From assembly GCF_002968015.1 (NCBI RefSeq), contig NZ_PUIP01000025.1, positions 22,793-86,792 of the forward strand: a DNA stretch of 64,000 nt. The letters run 5' to 3'. The DNA comes from Massilia phosphatilytica. GTDB taxonomy: Bacteria; Pseudomonadota; Gammaproteobacteria; Burkholderiales; Burkholderiaceae_D. Below are positions 56,187 through 64,000 of the stretch, one piece after another. Under the pieces are notes generated by a model. The model did not search any database. It was not told where the DNA came from and saw nothing but the letters and a program-made list of their open reading frames with translations. Made by a program: the position numbers and the translations under genes. Position 1 is the first letter of the stretch. Each line of letters begins with the position of its first letter.

Positions 56187-56792
56187 TCAGATTTCAGTTA
56201 CGTGAAGCGGCGCAAGCTGTGCAAGGATGACGAGGTGCTCGACCGCTTTGACCTTGCGCAGGTTGGAGAGCGTTAGAGCGCCACCGAGCGCGAGCGCCGG
56301 AACGAAGCCGTACATTTCGTCGTGCGCGAGGCGCCCCAACTGTTGCAACGCCGGCGCGAACAGGCCCTCGACATCATTGGCCTCGCGCGACATCCCCCCA
56401 AAGAACAAACGCATTTGGAAATCGCGGTCGATGTCGTCGTCGGGAGGCGATGTGAAACAGGTCGAGGCCGGCGCCATCACGCTGAGTGTGTCTCCGGTCT
56501 CTTCACCCCAGAGGTATAGTGTGCCGAAAGCGCTGCGTGCTATGACGTGGTAGGCGTCCTGCTCCATGAACGGGGTCTCGCCGATCCATGCCTCCAGTGC
56601 CGGCTCATACTCCTGGGGATTCACGGTCCAGAATAACCCGTCCGCATAGCCGCACCAGCCATACTCTTCCCAGTACGCCAGCAACTGGTCAGGGAGTTTG
56701 CCGCGGTAACGATCAATCGTCGAGGGCGGCACGTAGCGCCTGTCAATCGGCGGTCCAAAATGCGTCAGAAAAAGAGCGAAATCCTCATCCAT
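56187..56792 (-). CDS. GAD-like/DUF1851 immunity protein, paralogue 1 (toxin-linked)
   Basis: 201-aa copy nearest the toxin gene. The frame opens at ATG 56807, which overlaps the toxin stop (ATGA), but ATG 56792 matches the paralogues and has GAGG at good spacing. It carries FGPPIDRRYVPPSTIDRYRG, EEYGWCGYADGLFWTVNP and GTLYLWGEETGDTLSVMAP. In Agrobacterium the Tde DNase toxins are neutralised by Tdi proteins with these same two domains, so this is the likely cognate antitoxin. Confidence 0.85.
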   Translation of the reverse strand: MDEDFALFLTHFGPPIDRRYVPPSTIDRYRGKLPDQLLAYWEEYGWCGYADGLFWTVNPQEYEPALEAWIGETPFMEQDAYHVIARSAFGTLYLWGEETGDTLSVMAPASTCFTSPPDDDIDRDFQMRLFFGGMSREANDVEGLFAPALQQLGRLAHDEMYGFVPALALGGALTLSNLRKVKAVEHLVILAQLAPLHVTEI

Positions 56793-56803
56793 ATTGGGCA
56801 TCC

Positions 56804-58249
56804 TCATTTGCAGCGTTCAAGTTTTGCGTTCATTTTCATCGTAGTGCGCAGCGATTCGGGTACGCGTTCGGCGGCTTTGTCCAGCTCGGCCAGTCGAGTG
56901 GTTCTCGCGCCGTTCTCTTTAGTCCACGCCTTCCATTGTGCTCCGATACGCGAATTGATCGAGCGGTCGCCAAACCCGGCGATCACGTCCCTCCCGCCGG
57001 CAACCATATCCGGATTATGCAGTGCGGCGAGGACTTTCATTTGGTCGGCCGCCATCTCGGCGGCCTTCGCCGTCGCTTCGAGGCCAGACAATCCCTGGTT
57101 GCGCAGTGTGTTGAAGAACTGGCGTTCCAGCTTGCCTTTATGGGTCGCACGGGCCGTGCGCGCCATATTCGGATTGCGCACCACCGTGCGGGTTTCGAAC
57201 GCGTCGCGACCACCGAGGTAATCGGCCACCGTCATGCCGTTGAGCCCGGTCTCCTGGCCTGCCAGTTGGCGGTCGAATTCGGGAAATCGCGACTGCGGCA
57301 AACCATTGGTTTTGAAACATGGCACCTTCGCCGTCGGCATCAGGAGCGGGCGGGGCCCCTCGCTCTCGCGTCGCCCGTCACGCGGCCGCGATGGCGGCGG
57401 CTCCTGCGCGGGTCCGTGAGGTCCGCCAGCGCCTCCGTGGGTCGCCTGCAGCGCCGGTTGCCGGCGCAGTCGCTCTTCGTTCTGCTCGACCCAAGCAGCG
57501 ACGCGCGGACCGAGCCGGGGGCTGCGCTCGATTTCGTTCAGCAGGACCGCCCGGTCAGCCTTCCCTCGCGACATATACGCCGTCATGACGGATAGGATCG
57601 CCATCATCACGATCACGTGGCCGTTGGCGAGGTCGAATGCTGCGGCGGCCGTATCGCCGCGCGTGCCTAAGCCCAGGCGCAAGCGGTCGCCCTGCCGCTC
57701 GGGGCCCCATGCTTCTGCGATTCCCTTCTGGTAGTGCCGCAGCGCGGCCGGTATCGCCTCTGCGATGCCTTCCACCAGCGACTTCAGGCCCAGCACGCTC
57801 AAAATGAGGCCACCGACGTAGCTGCCCGCAGCGGCGCCGGCAGCAGCGCCCGGTACCGCACCGATGCCGCCGAAGAAGGCGCCGCCGACACCGCCGATGA
57901 ATCCACCGATAACGGTCGAGCCACCATAGATCAGTGCCAGGTCCTGGCATGCCGACACGAGGATGGACGCGATCATCGACAAGTCGATACCAGCGAGGCG
58001 CTCGACGATCATGCGCTGCGCCAGCGGCCCGGAGTCGTGCAGCGCCTTGCGCACACGGGTTACGCGGCCGAGCTGGTCGTAGCCCCACGCGCCGCCAAGG
58101 TGAGCCGAGGTGCCGGCCGGCCGCCCCATGCTGTCGAACTGTTCGCCGTGACCAAGATGACCACCGCTCCACGTCAACTGGTTTTCTTTTCGCTTCAGAT
58201 CGTTCCAGACACGTGACACTTCCTGCATTGCCAGTCCCCTTGCGCACAC
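56804..58249 (-). CDS. Polymorphic toxin C-terminal part with Ntox15 (Tde-like) DNase domain
   Basis: 481 codons. Residues about 20-75 look like a degenerate Rhs/YD segment (SMGRPAGTS, WGYDQLGRV). A Gly/Ala-rich hydrophobic pair of helices (about 90-160: GGFIGGVGGAFFGGIG, AAGAAAGSYVGGL) follows. A Pro/Arg-rich linker (about 265-310) leads to the Ntox15-type nuclease (about 315-465) with FPEFDRQLAGQETGLNGMTV (about 325-344), the catalytic HNPD at 411-414 and INSRIGAQWK. There is no N-terminal secretion module, so it may be an orphan toxin tail left by recombination. GTG 58249 or ATG 58228 could start it. Confidence 0.8.
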   Translation of the reverse strand: MCARGLAMQEVSRVWNDLKRKENQLTWSGGHLGHGEQFDSMGRPAGTSAHLGGAWGYDQLGRVTRVRKALHDSGPLAQRMIVERLAGIDLSMIASILVSACQDLALIYGGSTVIGGFIGGVGGAFFGGIGAVPGAAAGAAAGSYVGGLILSVLGLKSLVEGIAEAIPAALRHYQKGIAEAWGPERQGDRLRLGLGTRGDTAAAAFDLANGHVIVMMAILSVMTAYMSRGKADRAVLLNEIERSPRLGPRVAAWVEQNEERLRRQPALQATHGGAGGPHGPAQEPPPSRPRDGRRESEGPRPLLMPTAKVPCFKTNGLPQSRFPEFDRQLAGQETGLNGMTVADYLGGRDAFETRTVVRNPNMARTARATHKGKLERQFFNTLRNQGLSGLEATAKAAEMAADQMKVLAALHNPDMVAGGRDVIAGFGDRSINSRIGAQWKAWTKENGARTTRLAELDKAAERVPESLRTTMKMNAKLERCK

Positions 58250-58585
58250 CGTCCGATACCGCCCACTGCACGTCGCTCGTAGTCGCAGCTGTCGTCGACA
58301 GAATCTCCCGAGGCGGCAATGACATCAGGCCTTGGCGCAGACGCGCATTCAGACGGCAGCGCTGACTCGGTCGAGTTACCGCCCGGCATGTTATCCGAAT
58401 GTCCCGACTACCCGCGCTCGATAGACGCGATGCCCGGTCGGGACGATGGTGAATCACCGGATCACATCGGAGCTGTCGGGCGTGTCTGTGAGCTCGCCGT
58501 CGTTCGCAATGATGGGAGGGCCATCGTCGCGGCGGCCCCAAACACAAATTTCGTCATGACGAAATCCGGCGCTGGCGTGGACGGA
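58250..58585. other. Non-coding junction between toxin tail and integrase remnant
   Basis: 336 bases with no supported ORF. Short frames read Rhs-like fragments at best. It contains an 18-base perfect palindrome at 58548-58565. Probably deleted upstream toxin sequence. Confidence 0.4.
58548..58565. repeat. Perfect 18-bp palindrome
   Basis: ATTTCGTCA joined directly to its complement TGACGAAAT with no spacer, in the toxin-integrase junction. Size and symmetry fit a dimeric regulator or recombination site. Confidence 0.6.
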
Positions 58586-59528
58586 CTATTGCTGTGTGAG
58601 TGACGTAGCGCCGGCAGGCACGGCACCCTGACCGGTAGGTTCGGTTGCAGCCTTGCCGGCCTCGGTCACCGTGGGGCCGAGAATCATGGCCCGGATGCCC
58701 CATCTTCATCTTGGAGCCAGGAATGCGCCATTCGGCCGCGTCGAGGTCGATCTCGGACCACTCGGCGGTGCGCAGCTCTCCAGGGCGAACGAATACCAGT
58801 GGCGCGAGCTTGAGCGCGGCGGCGGCGTAGGCATGGCCTTCATACGCGTCGATGGAGCGCAGCAGTTTGGCAGCCTGCACCGGCTCGGTGATCGCGGCGT
58901 AGTGCGCTTCTGGGACCGCTGACAGGGCGCCGCGCAGGTCCACGGTGACGTCGCGGTCGGCAAGTCCGCTGGCGACCGCGAACCGGAATACCTGACCGCA
59001 CAATTGCTTGATCTTGTGCGCGGACTCGATCGCGCCTCGTGCTTCGATCCTTCGAAGCGCCGAAAGCACGTCCTTGGGCTTGATGGTGGAGATGGGGAGA
59101 GAGCCGATGACCGGGAAGATGTTCGCTTCGAGCCAAGCGGTATTCTTCTCCTGCGTGCTGGCGGCACGGCTTGCCGCGGTCTTGGCCAGCCATGCGCGGG
59201 CGACCGCTTCGAATGTATGTTGCGCTGCCGTTGCCTTGGCTTCCTTCTCTTCGCGCTTGGCCCTGCCGGGGTCGATCCCTTGGTCCAGCAGCCTGCGAGC
59301 CGCCAGCCGTCTGTTGCGGGCCTCGGCAAGGGTCACGACAGGATACTTGCCAAAGGTCAGCCGGTTTTTCCTGCCGTTCGGCTGCCTGTAGGCCATCCGC
59401 CAAAATTTTGTCCCGTTCGGCATGACTTCAAGGTACATGCCTTCACCGTCGCCCAGCGTGTAGGTCTTCTCCCGGGGTTTGGCGTTGCGGATGGCGGTGT
59501 CCGTCAGAGGTGTGCAGATCTTGGGCAT
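58554..59528 (-). pseudogene. Truncated tyrosine integrase (DUF4102 type)
   Basis: From ATG 59528: DUF4102 arm-binding domain (TDTAIRNAKPREKTYTLGDGEGMYLEV start), core-binding domain (about 95-195) and the start of the catalytic domain with FVRPGELRTAEWSEIDLD (first catalytic Arg). Homology stops at KMKMGHP near 58690; the remaining ~45 residues are unrelated and the HxxR and Tyr boxes are missing. Intact members have about 400 aa. So it is a broken integrase beside the toxin cassette. Confidence 0.8.
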
Positions 59529-59623
59529 TTTAGATCCATGACGTGAAGCGTTTTTTCTCCATAAGTGGAAATATGGATCCAAAAACGCAGGCTGGTGATG
59601 GACGAGCTCAAACTTTGGCGCAC

Positions 59624-59659
59624 AAAAAAACCGCGTTCCCAGAGGGAGAAACGCGGTTT
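59624..59659 (-). terminator. Rho-independent terminator, minus direction
   Basis: Stem AAACCGCGTT/AACGCGGTTT with a 12-base loop; on the minus strand it is followed by seven T. It lies just downstream (minus sense) of the tRNA-3'-end-like att repeat, as expected for a former tRNA transcript terminator. Confidence 0.7.
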
Positions 59660-59691
59660 CATGGACTTTGCGGGACTACTACGGATGAGTA

Positions 59692-59713
59692 GGTGGTGCC
59701 TCCGGCCGGAATC
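59692..59713. repeat. att-like direct repeat, right copy
   Basis: GGTGGTGCC followed by TCCGGCCGGAATC, matching 54554-54574 with one inserted C. On the minus strand it reads as a tRNA acceptor/T-arm 3' end (CGGAGG-CACCA). A 9-bp hairpin ATATTTCTC/GAGAAATAT (59714-59734) abuts it and two direct TACCAACA repeats (59753-59760, 59765-59772) follow, resembling integrase arm sites. Confidence 0.5.
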
Positions 59714-59773
59714 ATATTTCTCTATGAGAAATATTTGCACACGCAAAAAAAGTACCAACAGAAATACCAACAA

Positions 59774-60859
59774 AACTTAGGATGACCGCTGACCAAGGTC
59801 CAGTCACGCTGCATGTGGACCCTTAAAGCTGCCCGCCGTTGAGCGCGATGATGCAAGCTACACGCTTGGGAAGCGGGATTCTGGAGCCGAACAGTTCGTT
59901 AGACCATTCCATGGTAAGAGGTTGATAGGTTCATAGATATTGCAGCGATACCTGGTCAAGATCATCTCGCTGGGCCCTGCCGGCAGTCGTCCCACCACGC
60001 CAGGCCGATCCTTGCATGCCAAAGTGCGCAGGCTGCTCGAGCATGCGGTCACCCTGCGGACCGTGGCGTGGCGGAGCCGCGTTCCCGAGCTAGCTGCTTA
60101 CGTGGCCCACCATGCCGCGCGGCCGCATTCCGAAGCCGACACCAAGGTTATACCTACGAAAAGTAGCTAACCCCTGATTGTTCGTTGGCGCGCGCCGGGC
60201 CAAGCCGGCCGCCAAGCCAATCATAGTGATGGCGCACTTGAACGTGGTCGAAGAGGGCTGCGAAGACCGGCCTATCCGTCTTGCGTGTTAATCGAAAAGA
60301 TGGCTACCACTGCGGTCACGGGGCCTCCGACGTTAGACGTCGCTGTAGACGATCAAGCTCAGTGCAGAATCCGATATCCTTGGCGCGACGCAGTTGCTAC
60401 CGATGATTCTCGAAATTATCCCTAAACCTGGCACAAAATGTTGTCCAAACAATATAATGACAAGTAGCAACCAACCGAAAGCCACTCGTGTCGGCGATGT
60501 ATTCATAACAACATCTGATCTAAACCCGGTTTGTTGCTGCGTAAACACAGAGCCGAAAATAAGTAACGCGTACTCGGCTGTGCCCTATGGGTTAAACCCT
60601 ATTTCACGATGCGGCATGGGCCTGTACAACAGCGAATAAGCTTGCTCCATTCCCTGACAGGCACCAAAGAAATAATCGACGACCTAAAGAGCCGTCGAGG
60701 TTGCCTTAAGAGAATTCACTAATTCAGGTAACAAATCGTGGATTAGCTCTGCGTTATAAAAGCTGAACACCATTGCAACCAAAGGCAACAGGGCCATTCT
60801 CTGCTGCCACGCTACGGTGAGTTACCGTAATCAAATATTGAGCGAAGCGAGTCACGACG
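59774..60859. other. Decayed spacer between integrase region and hsdR
   Basis: About 1.1 kb with falling GC content and no gene I can support. Short frames on both strands lack codon bias and recognisable motifs. It probably holds remnants of earlier insertions and the hsdR promoter. Confidence 0.5.
60333..60506 (-). CDS. Possible small single-pass membrane protein (57 aa)
   Basis: MNTSPTRVAFGWLLLVIILF then a short polar tail. One strong hydrophobic helix (about residues 9-22). No ribosome site of note and no known family. It lies in otherwise decayed DNA, so chance is likely. Confidence 0.2.
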   Translation of the reverse strand: MNTSPTRVAFGWLLLVIILFGQHFVPGLGIISRIIGSNCVAPRISDSALSLIVYSDV

Positions 60860-63850
60860 ATGACGCAAAAAGAAACCCAAATCGAACAACGCCTGATCGC
60901 CAAGCTAACCGATCTAAAATACACATACCGTAACGATATACGCGACAAGGCCACACTGGAATATAACTTCCGACAAAAGTTCGAAACGTTAAATCGTGTT
61001 CACCTTACGGACGCCGAATTTTTCCGGCTTCGCGACGAAATAGTTACCCCTGACGCTTTTATTGCATCACAGGCCTTACGGGAAAAAGGGAAATTCATTC
61101 GCGAGGATGGTACTCCCTTCGAATACACGCTCGTAAACATCCGGGACTGGTGCAAGAACGAGTTTGAGGTTATCAATCAGCTTCGCATCAATACCGACAA
61201 TAGCCACCACCGCTACGACGTTATCTTGCTGATCAATGGTCTGCCGTTAGTGCAAATCGAGTTGAAGTCCCTGCAAATCAGTCCGCGCCGTGCCATGGAG
61301 CAAATTGTCGACTATAAGAATGATCCTGGCAATGGCTATACCAACACGCTGCTCTGTTTCATGCAGCTATTCATTGTCAGCAACGAAAGCGATACTCGCT
61401 ATTTTGCCAATAATCGAAATCAACACTTTAATTTTAACGCTGAAGAGCGCTTTTTGCCCATCTACCAGCACGCTGACGAGCAAAACAACAAGATTGCTCA
61501 TCTCCACGACTTTGCAAACGACTTCCTCGAAAAATGCAACTTGGGACGCTTAATCAGCCGATATATGGTTCTGGTACAGAGTGAGCAAAAAAATCTCATC
61601 ATGCGCCCGTACCAAATATATGCAGTTAAGGCAATTGTCGAATGTATCCACCAAAATCGTGGTAACGGTTATATATGGCACACTACTGGAAGCGGAAAGA
61701 CACTGACATCATTTAAGACTTCTACTCTGTTGAAAGACAATCCGGATATTGAAAAATGTATGTTCGTGGTTGACCGTAAGGACCTCGATCGACAGACGCG
61801 TGAAGAATTTAATAAATTTCAGGAAGGTTGTGTCGAGCACAACACCAACACCGAAACTCTGGTGCGTCGCATGTTGTCAGAAGACTATGCTGATAAGGTA
61901 ATCGTGACAACTATACAGAAGTTGGGCCTGGCACTGGACGAAAACAGTAAGCGCAATAAGGCAAAACAAACAGAGGGAAAACAGACTTACAAAGAGCGCC
62001 TTGAGCCCCTACGCGGCAAGAGAATAGTCTTTATCTTCGATGAATGCCATCGTTCGCAATTTGGAGATAATCATAAGACGATTAAGGAGTTTTTCCCCAA
62101 GGCACAGCTTTTTGGCTTCACGGGAACTCCTATATTTAATGAAAACGCCACTTATCAGCAAATCAACGGTAATGTGGGTTCTTTCAAAACCACCAAAGAT
62201 ATTTTTGAAAAAGAACTCCATGCTTACACTATTACCAATGCTATCGACGATAAAAACGTACTGAGCTTCCATATCGACTACTTCGGGAAGAATGATAAAG
62301 CATCGAAGCGTGGGCAGATTCCCGCGCCAGAAGCTGTCATCAACGCTATATTGCAGAAACACGACAGCGCTACCGACCGTCGTCGCTTCAATGCAGTACT
62401 GGCTACGGCGTCCATCAGCAGCGCAATTGAATACTATGATTTATTCAAGACCTTGCAAGAAAGAAGACAGGCCGAAGATGAAACTTTTATGCCTCTAAAT
62501 ATTGCTTGTGTGTTCTCGCCACCAGCAGAAGGCAACAAGGACGTTCAGCAGTTACAAGAAGATCTGATACAAGAGAAGGAAGACAACAAGCAAGAACCGG
62601 AAAAAAAGAAAGCTGCGCTCAAGAAAATCATTGACGATTATAACGAGCAATATCGAACAGCCCATTCCATCAGTGCGTTCGATCTCTACTATCAAGATGT
62701 GCAACAGCGCATTAAGGATCAAAAATATAGCAACGCTGACTACCCGCGCGAAAACAAGATTGACATCGTTATTGTAGTAGACATGCTGCTCACCGGCTTC
62801 GACTCGAAATACCTCAATACTCTGTACGTAGACAAAAACCTTAAATACCACGGCTTGATTCAAGCCTTCTCCCGTACAAATCGCGTTCTCAACGATAGTA
62901 AGCCGTGGGGAAATATTCTTGACTTCCGCTACCAAGAGAGCGAAGTCGACGAGGCAATCAAATTATTTTCTGGTGCAGCCATTGACCGAGCACGGGAGAT
63001 CTGGCTTGTCGATCCAGCACCTAAGGTGGTGGAACAGTATCAAGCAGCGGTAGATAAGCTGGAAAATTTCATGGCTGACAAAGGGTTAGCCTGTGATCCG
63101 TCCCAAGTAGCCAACCTCAAGGGGGACTCCGCTCGGGCGGAGTTTATCAACCATTTTAAGGAAGTACAAAAGCTCAAAACCCAACTGGAGCAATACACCG
63201 ATCTCGACGATCAGAGCAAAAATACCATCGAGCAAAAATTACCTTCAGACAAACTACGTAGCTTCAAGGCCGTGTATCTTGACACCGCTCTAGAACTCAA
63301 GCGACGACAGGGTAAAGACGATGAGGTAGGCGAGGATGTACAGCAGCTAGAATTTGATCTCGTATTGTTCGCCTCTAGCCTCATCGACTACGACTACATA
63401 ATTGGGCTGATTGCCAAGTCCACTCAGACCACCGGCAAGCAGAAGATGACCCGTCCTCAGCTGATCGAGCTTATTAGTGGCCATTCTAACTTCCTGGAAG
63501 AGCGCGAAGACATAATTGCTTATATCAATAATTTGAAAACAGGCGAAGTGCTGAATGAAAGTCAGATTCGTGCAGGTTATCAGGAGTTCAAGTCACACAA
63601 GGCCGCCGCTGATCTCTCCCACCTCGCCGGCAAGCATGGTCTACAAACCGCAGCTCTCCAGGCGTTCGTTGACGCCATTATGAGCCGAATGATCTTCGAC
63701 GGTGAACAGCTCACTGACTTACTCGTGCCATTAGGTTTAGGCTGGAGAGCTCGACGGGAGGCAGAACTGGCTCTGATGGGGGACCTAGTGCCTTATCTTA
63801 AAAAACTGTCAGGTGGACGTGATATATCCGGATTGAATGCCTATGAATAA
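60860..63850 (+). CDS. hsdR: Type I restriction endonuclease subunit R
   Basis: 996-aa motor-nuclease of a type I restriction-modification system. N-terminal PD-(D/E)xK nuclease with Asp120 and Glu134-x-Lys136 (YDVILLINGLPLVQIELKS), Walker A TTGSGKT (275-281), DECHRS (394-399), FTGTP and later helicase motifs (DMLLTGFDSKYLNTLYVDK start), then a helical coupling domain. EcoR124I-like. Clearly lower GC and different codon use from the core genes, so horizontally acquired. It overlaps hsdS by 8 bases. Confidence 0.95.
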   Translation: MTQKETQIEQRLIAKLTDLKYTYRNDIRDKATLEYNFRQKFETLNRVHLTDAEFFRLRDEIVTPDAFIASQALREKGKFIREDGTPFEYTLVNIRDWCKNEFEVINQLRINTDNSHHRYDVILLINGLPLVQIELKSLQISPRRAMEQIVDYKNDPGNGYTNTLLCFMQLFIVSNESDTRYFANNRNQHFNFNAEERFLPIYQHADEQNNKIAHLHDFANDFLEKCNLGRLISRYMVLVQSEQKNLIMRPYQIYAVKAIVECIHQNRGNGYIWHTTGSGKTLTSFKTSTLLKDNPDIEKCMFVVDRKDLDRQTREEFNKFQEGCVEHNTNTETLVRRMLSEDYADKVIVTTIQKLGLALDENSKRNKAKQTEGKQTYKERLEPLRGKRIVFIFDECHRSQFGDNHKTIKEFFPKAQLFGFTGTPIFNENATYQQINGNVGSFKTTKDIFEKELHAYTITNAIDDKNVLSFHIDYFGKNDKASKRGQIPAPEAVINAILQKHDSATDRRRFNAVLATASISSAIEYYDLFKTLQERRQAEDETFMPLNIACVFSPPAEGNKDVQQLQEDLIQEKEDNKQEPEKKKAALKKIIDDYNEQYRTAHSISAFDLYYQDVQQRIKDQKYSNADYPRENKIDIVIVVDMLLTGFDSKYLNTLYVDKNLKYHGLIQAFSRTNRVLNDSKPWGNILDFRYQESEVDEAIKLFSGAAIDRAREIWLVDPAPKVVEQYQAAVDKLENFMADKGLACDPSQVANLKGDSARAEFINHFKEVQKLKTQLEQYTDLDDQSKNTIEQKLPSDKLRSFKAVYLDTALELKRRQGKDDEVGEDVQQLEFDLVLFASSLIDYDYIIGLIAKSTQTTGKQKMTRPQLIELISGHSNFLEEREDIIAYINNLKTGEVLNESQIRAGYQEFKSHKAAADLSHLAGKHGLQTAALQAFVDAIMSRMIFDGEQLTDLLVPLGLGWRARREAELALMGDLVPYLKKLSGGRDISGLNAYE

Positions 63851-64000
63851 GCAAGACAAACAATATTTGGTACCTGTGCTGCGTTTTCCCGAATTTTTAG
63901 ATACTGAAGAGTGGGAGGCGAAAGAGCTTAAGGATGTGTGTCAAATGCAACCTGGGAAGTTCGTCCGCGCCTCGGAAATCCACGAACACCAAGGGAGCGG
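63843..64000 (+). CDS. hsdS: Type I restriction specificity subunit S (5' part only)
   Basis: First 52 codons: MNKQDKQYLVPVLRFPEFLD then EEWEAKELKDVCQMQPGKFV, the usual opening of the first target-recognition domain of HsdS (xLRFPEFxxxWExxxL). It is cut by the window end. Start ATG 63843 lies inside the hsdR 3' end in another frame. hsdM is not upstream and must lie beyond or elsewhere. Confidence 0.88.
   Translation, partial: MNKQDKQYLVPVLRFPEFLDTEEWEAKELKDVCQMQPGKFVRASEIHEHQGS

Larger units (their letters stand above)
54810..56807 (-). repeat. Three tandem immunity-gene repeats (~689 bp unit)
   Basis: Stops of the three paralogues lie at 54810, 55499 and 56187, spaced 689 and 688 bases. 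The linkers between copies are also alike (GGCTGCGCCATC, CGGTCACGCGGCCGGAC), and a decayed linker copy lies around 54786-54809. This indicates serial duplication of gene plus linker, followed by divergence. Confidence 0.85.

Noticed and set aside
58586..58687. 33-residue frame (MILGPTVTEAGKAATEP...) next to the integrase break
   Set aside because: Has protein-like composition and butts on the junction, but no ribosome site or recognisable family, so not called as a gene.
59692..59780. Intact tRNA gene at the right att-like repeat
   Set aside because: Only a 3'-end-like segment is present; the bases upstream on the minus strand form a hairpin and direct repeats, not D- or anticodon arms.
59858..60170. 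Short overlapping ORFs on both strands
   Set aside because: No codon bias, motif or ribosome site; likely chance frames in decayed DNA.

Overview
The window looks like part of a high-GC Burkholderiales chromosome. I infer Oxalobacteraceae, Massilia/Telluria-like, from three things: codon use, the gene order pgk-pyk-fba followed by purC-purE-purK, and the mix of a pqqABCDE cluster, dense c-di-GMP and histidine-kinase genes and an A-band-like gmd-rmd locus. No rRNA, intact tRNA, CRISPR array or complete insertion sequence is visible. The only stretches that break the chromosomal style are two accessory blocks after about 54.5 kb.

Layout, 1-29 kb: the minus strand opens with pqqE(partial)-D-C-B-A, and a small hairpin separates pqqA from the rest. 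Then come a VOC protein, moaC, a BepA-like M48 protease, a YheT-type hydrolase pair, a zinc-finger protein and azlCD. Central metabolism follows: pgk, pyk, class II fba, then the purC-purE-purK-tsaC(Sua5 type) chain, whose reading frames nearly touch or overlap. Next are two secreted lipoprotein hydrolases, an OmpW porin, gcdH, a flavin reductase, msrA and a cyclopropane-synthase-like methyltransferase. A hemerythrin-PdxH fusion gene, tcdA, an FKBP isomerase and cysK follow. An ArsR-type regulator and a His-rich CDF metal exporter form a small operon with a strong dyad operator.

Layout, 29-54 kb: a small secreted-protein gene is broken by an in-frame stop. After it come a tandem M16 peptidase, a metallophosphatase and pncC. 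A yfiR gene then heads an operon encoding a CHASE8-like hybrid histidine kinase and a REC-PAS-GGDEF-EAL-REC protein, which looks like a phosphorelay version of the YfiR/YfiN c-di-GMP switch. thiL, an AraC regulator with its divergent AhpD-like target candidate, and the malic enzyme maeB follow. The gmd-rmd-GT-GT operon (GDP-D-rhamnose-type glycan) ends tail to tail with a two-gene operon encoding an MHYT hybrid kinase with HPt and an HD-GYP phosphodiesterase. A periplasmic SBP-like protein ends this core segment.

Layout, 54.5-64 kb (accessory): a polymorphic-toxin cassette encodes an Ntox15/Tde-like DNase tail with an HNPD motif. Three tandem GAD-like/DUF1851 immunity paralogues lie downstream, one per repeat of about 689 bp. 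Next to it are a truncated DUF4102 integrase and imperfect att-like repeats at 54.55 and 59.70 kb. A decayed non-coding kilobase follows, then an AT-richer type I restriction locus (hsdR, start of hsdS) that runs off the window. The cassette and the restriction locus together read as a small defence and competition island at a recombination hotspot.
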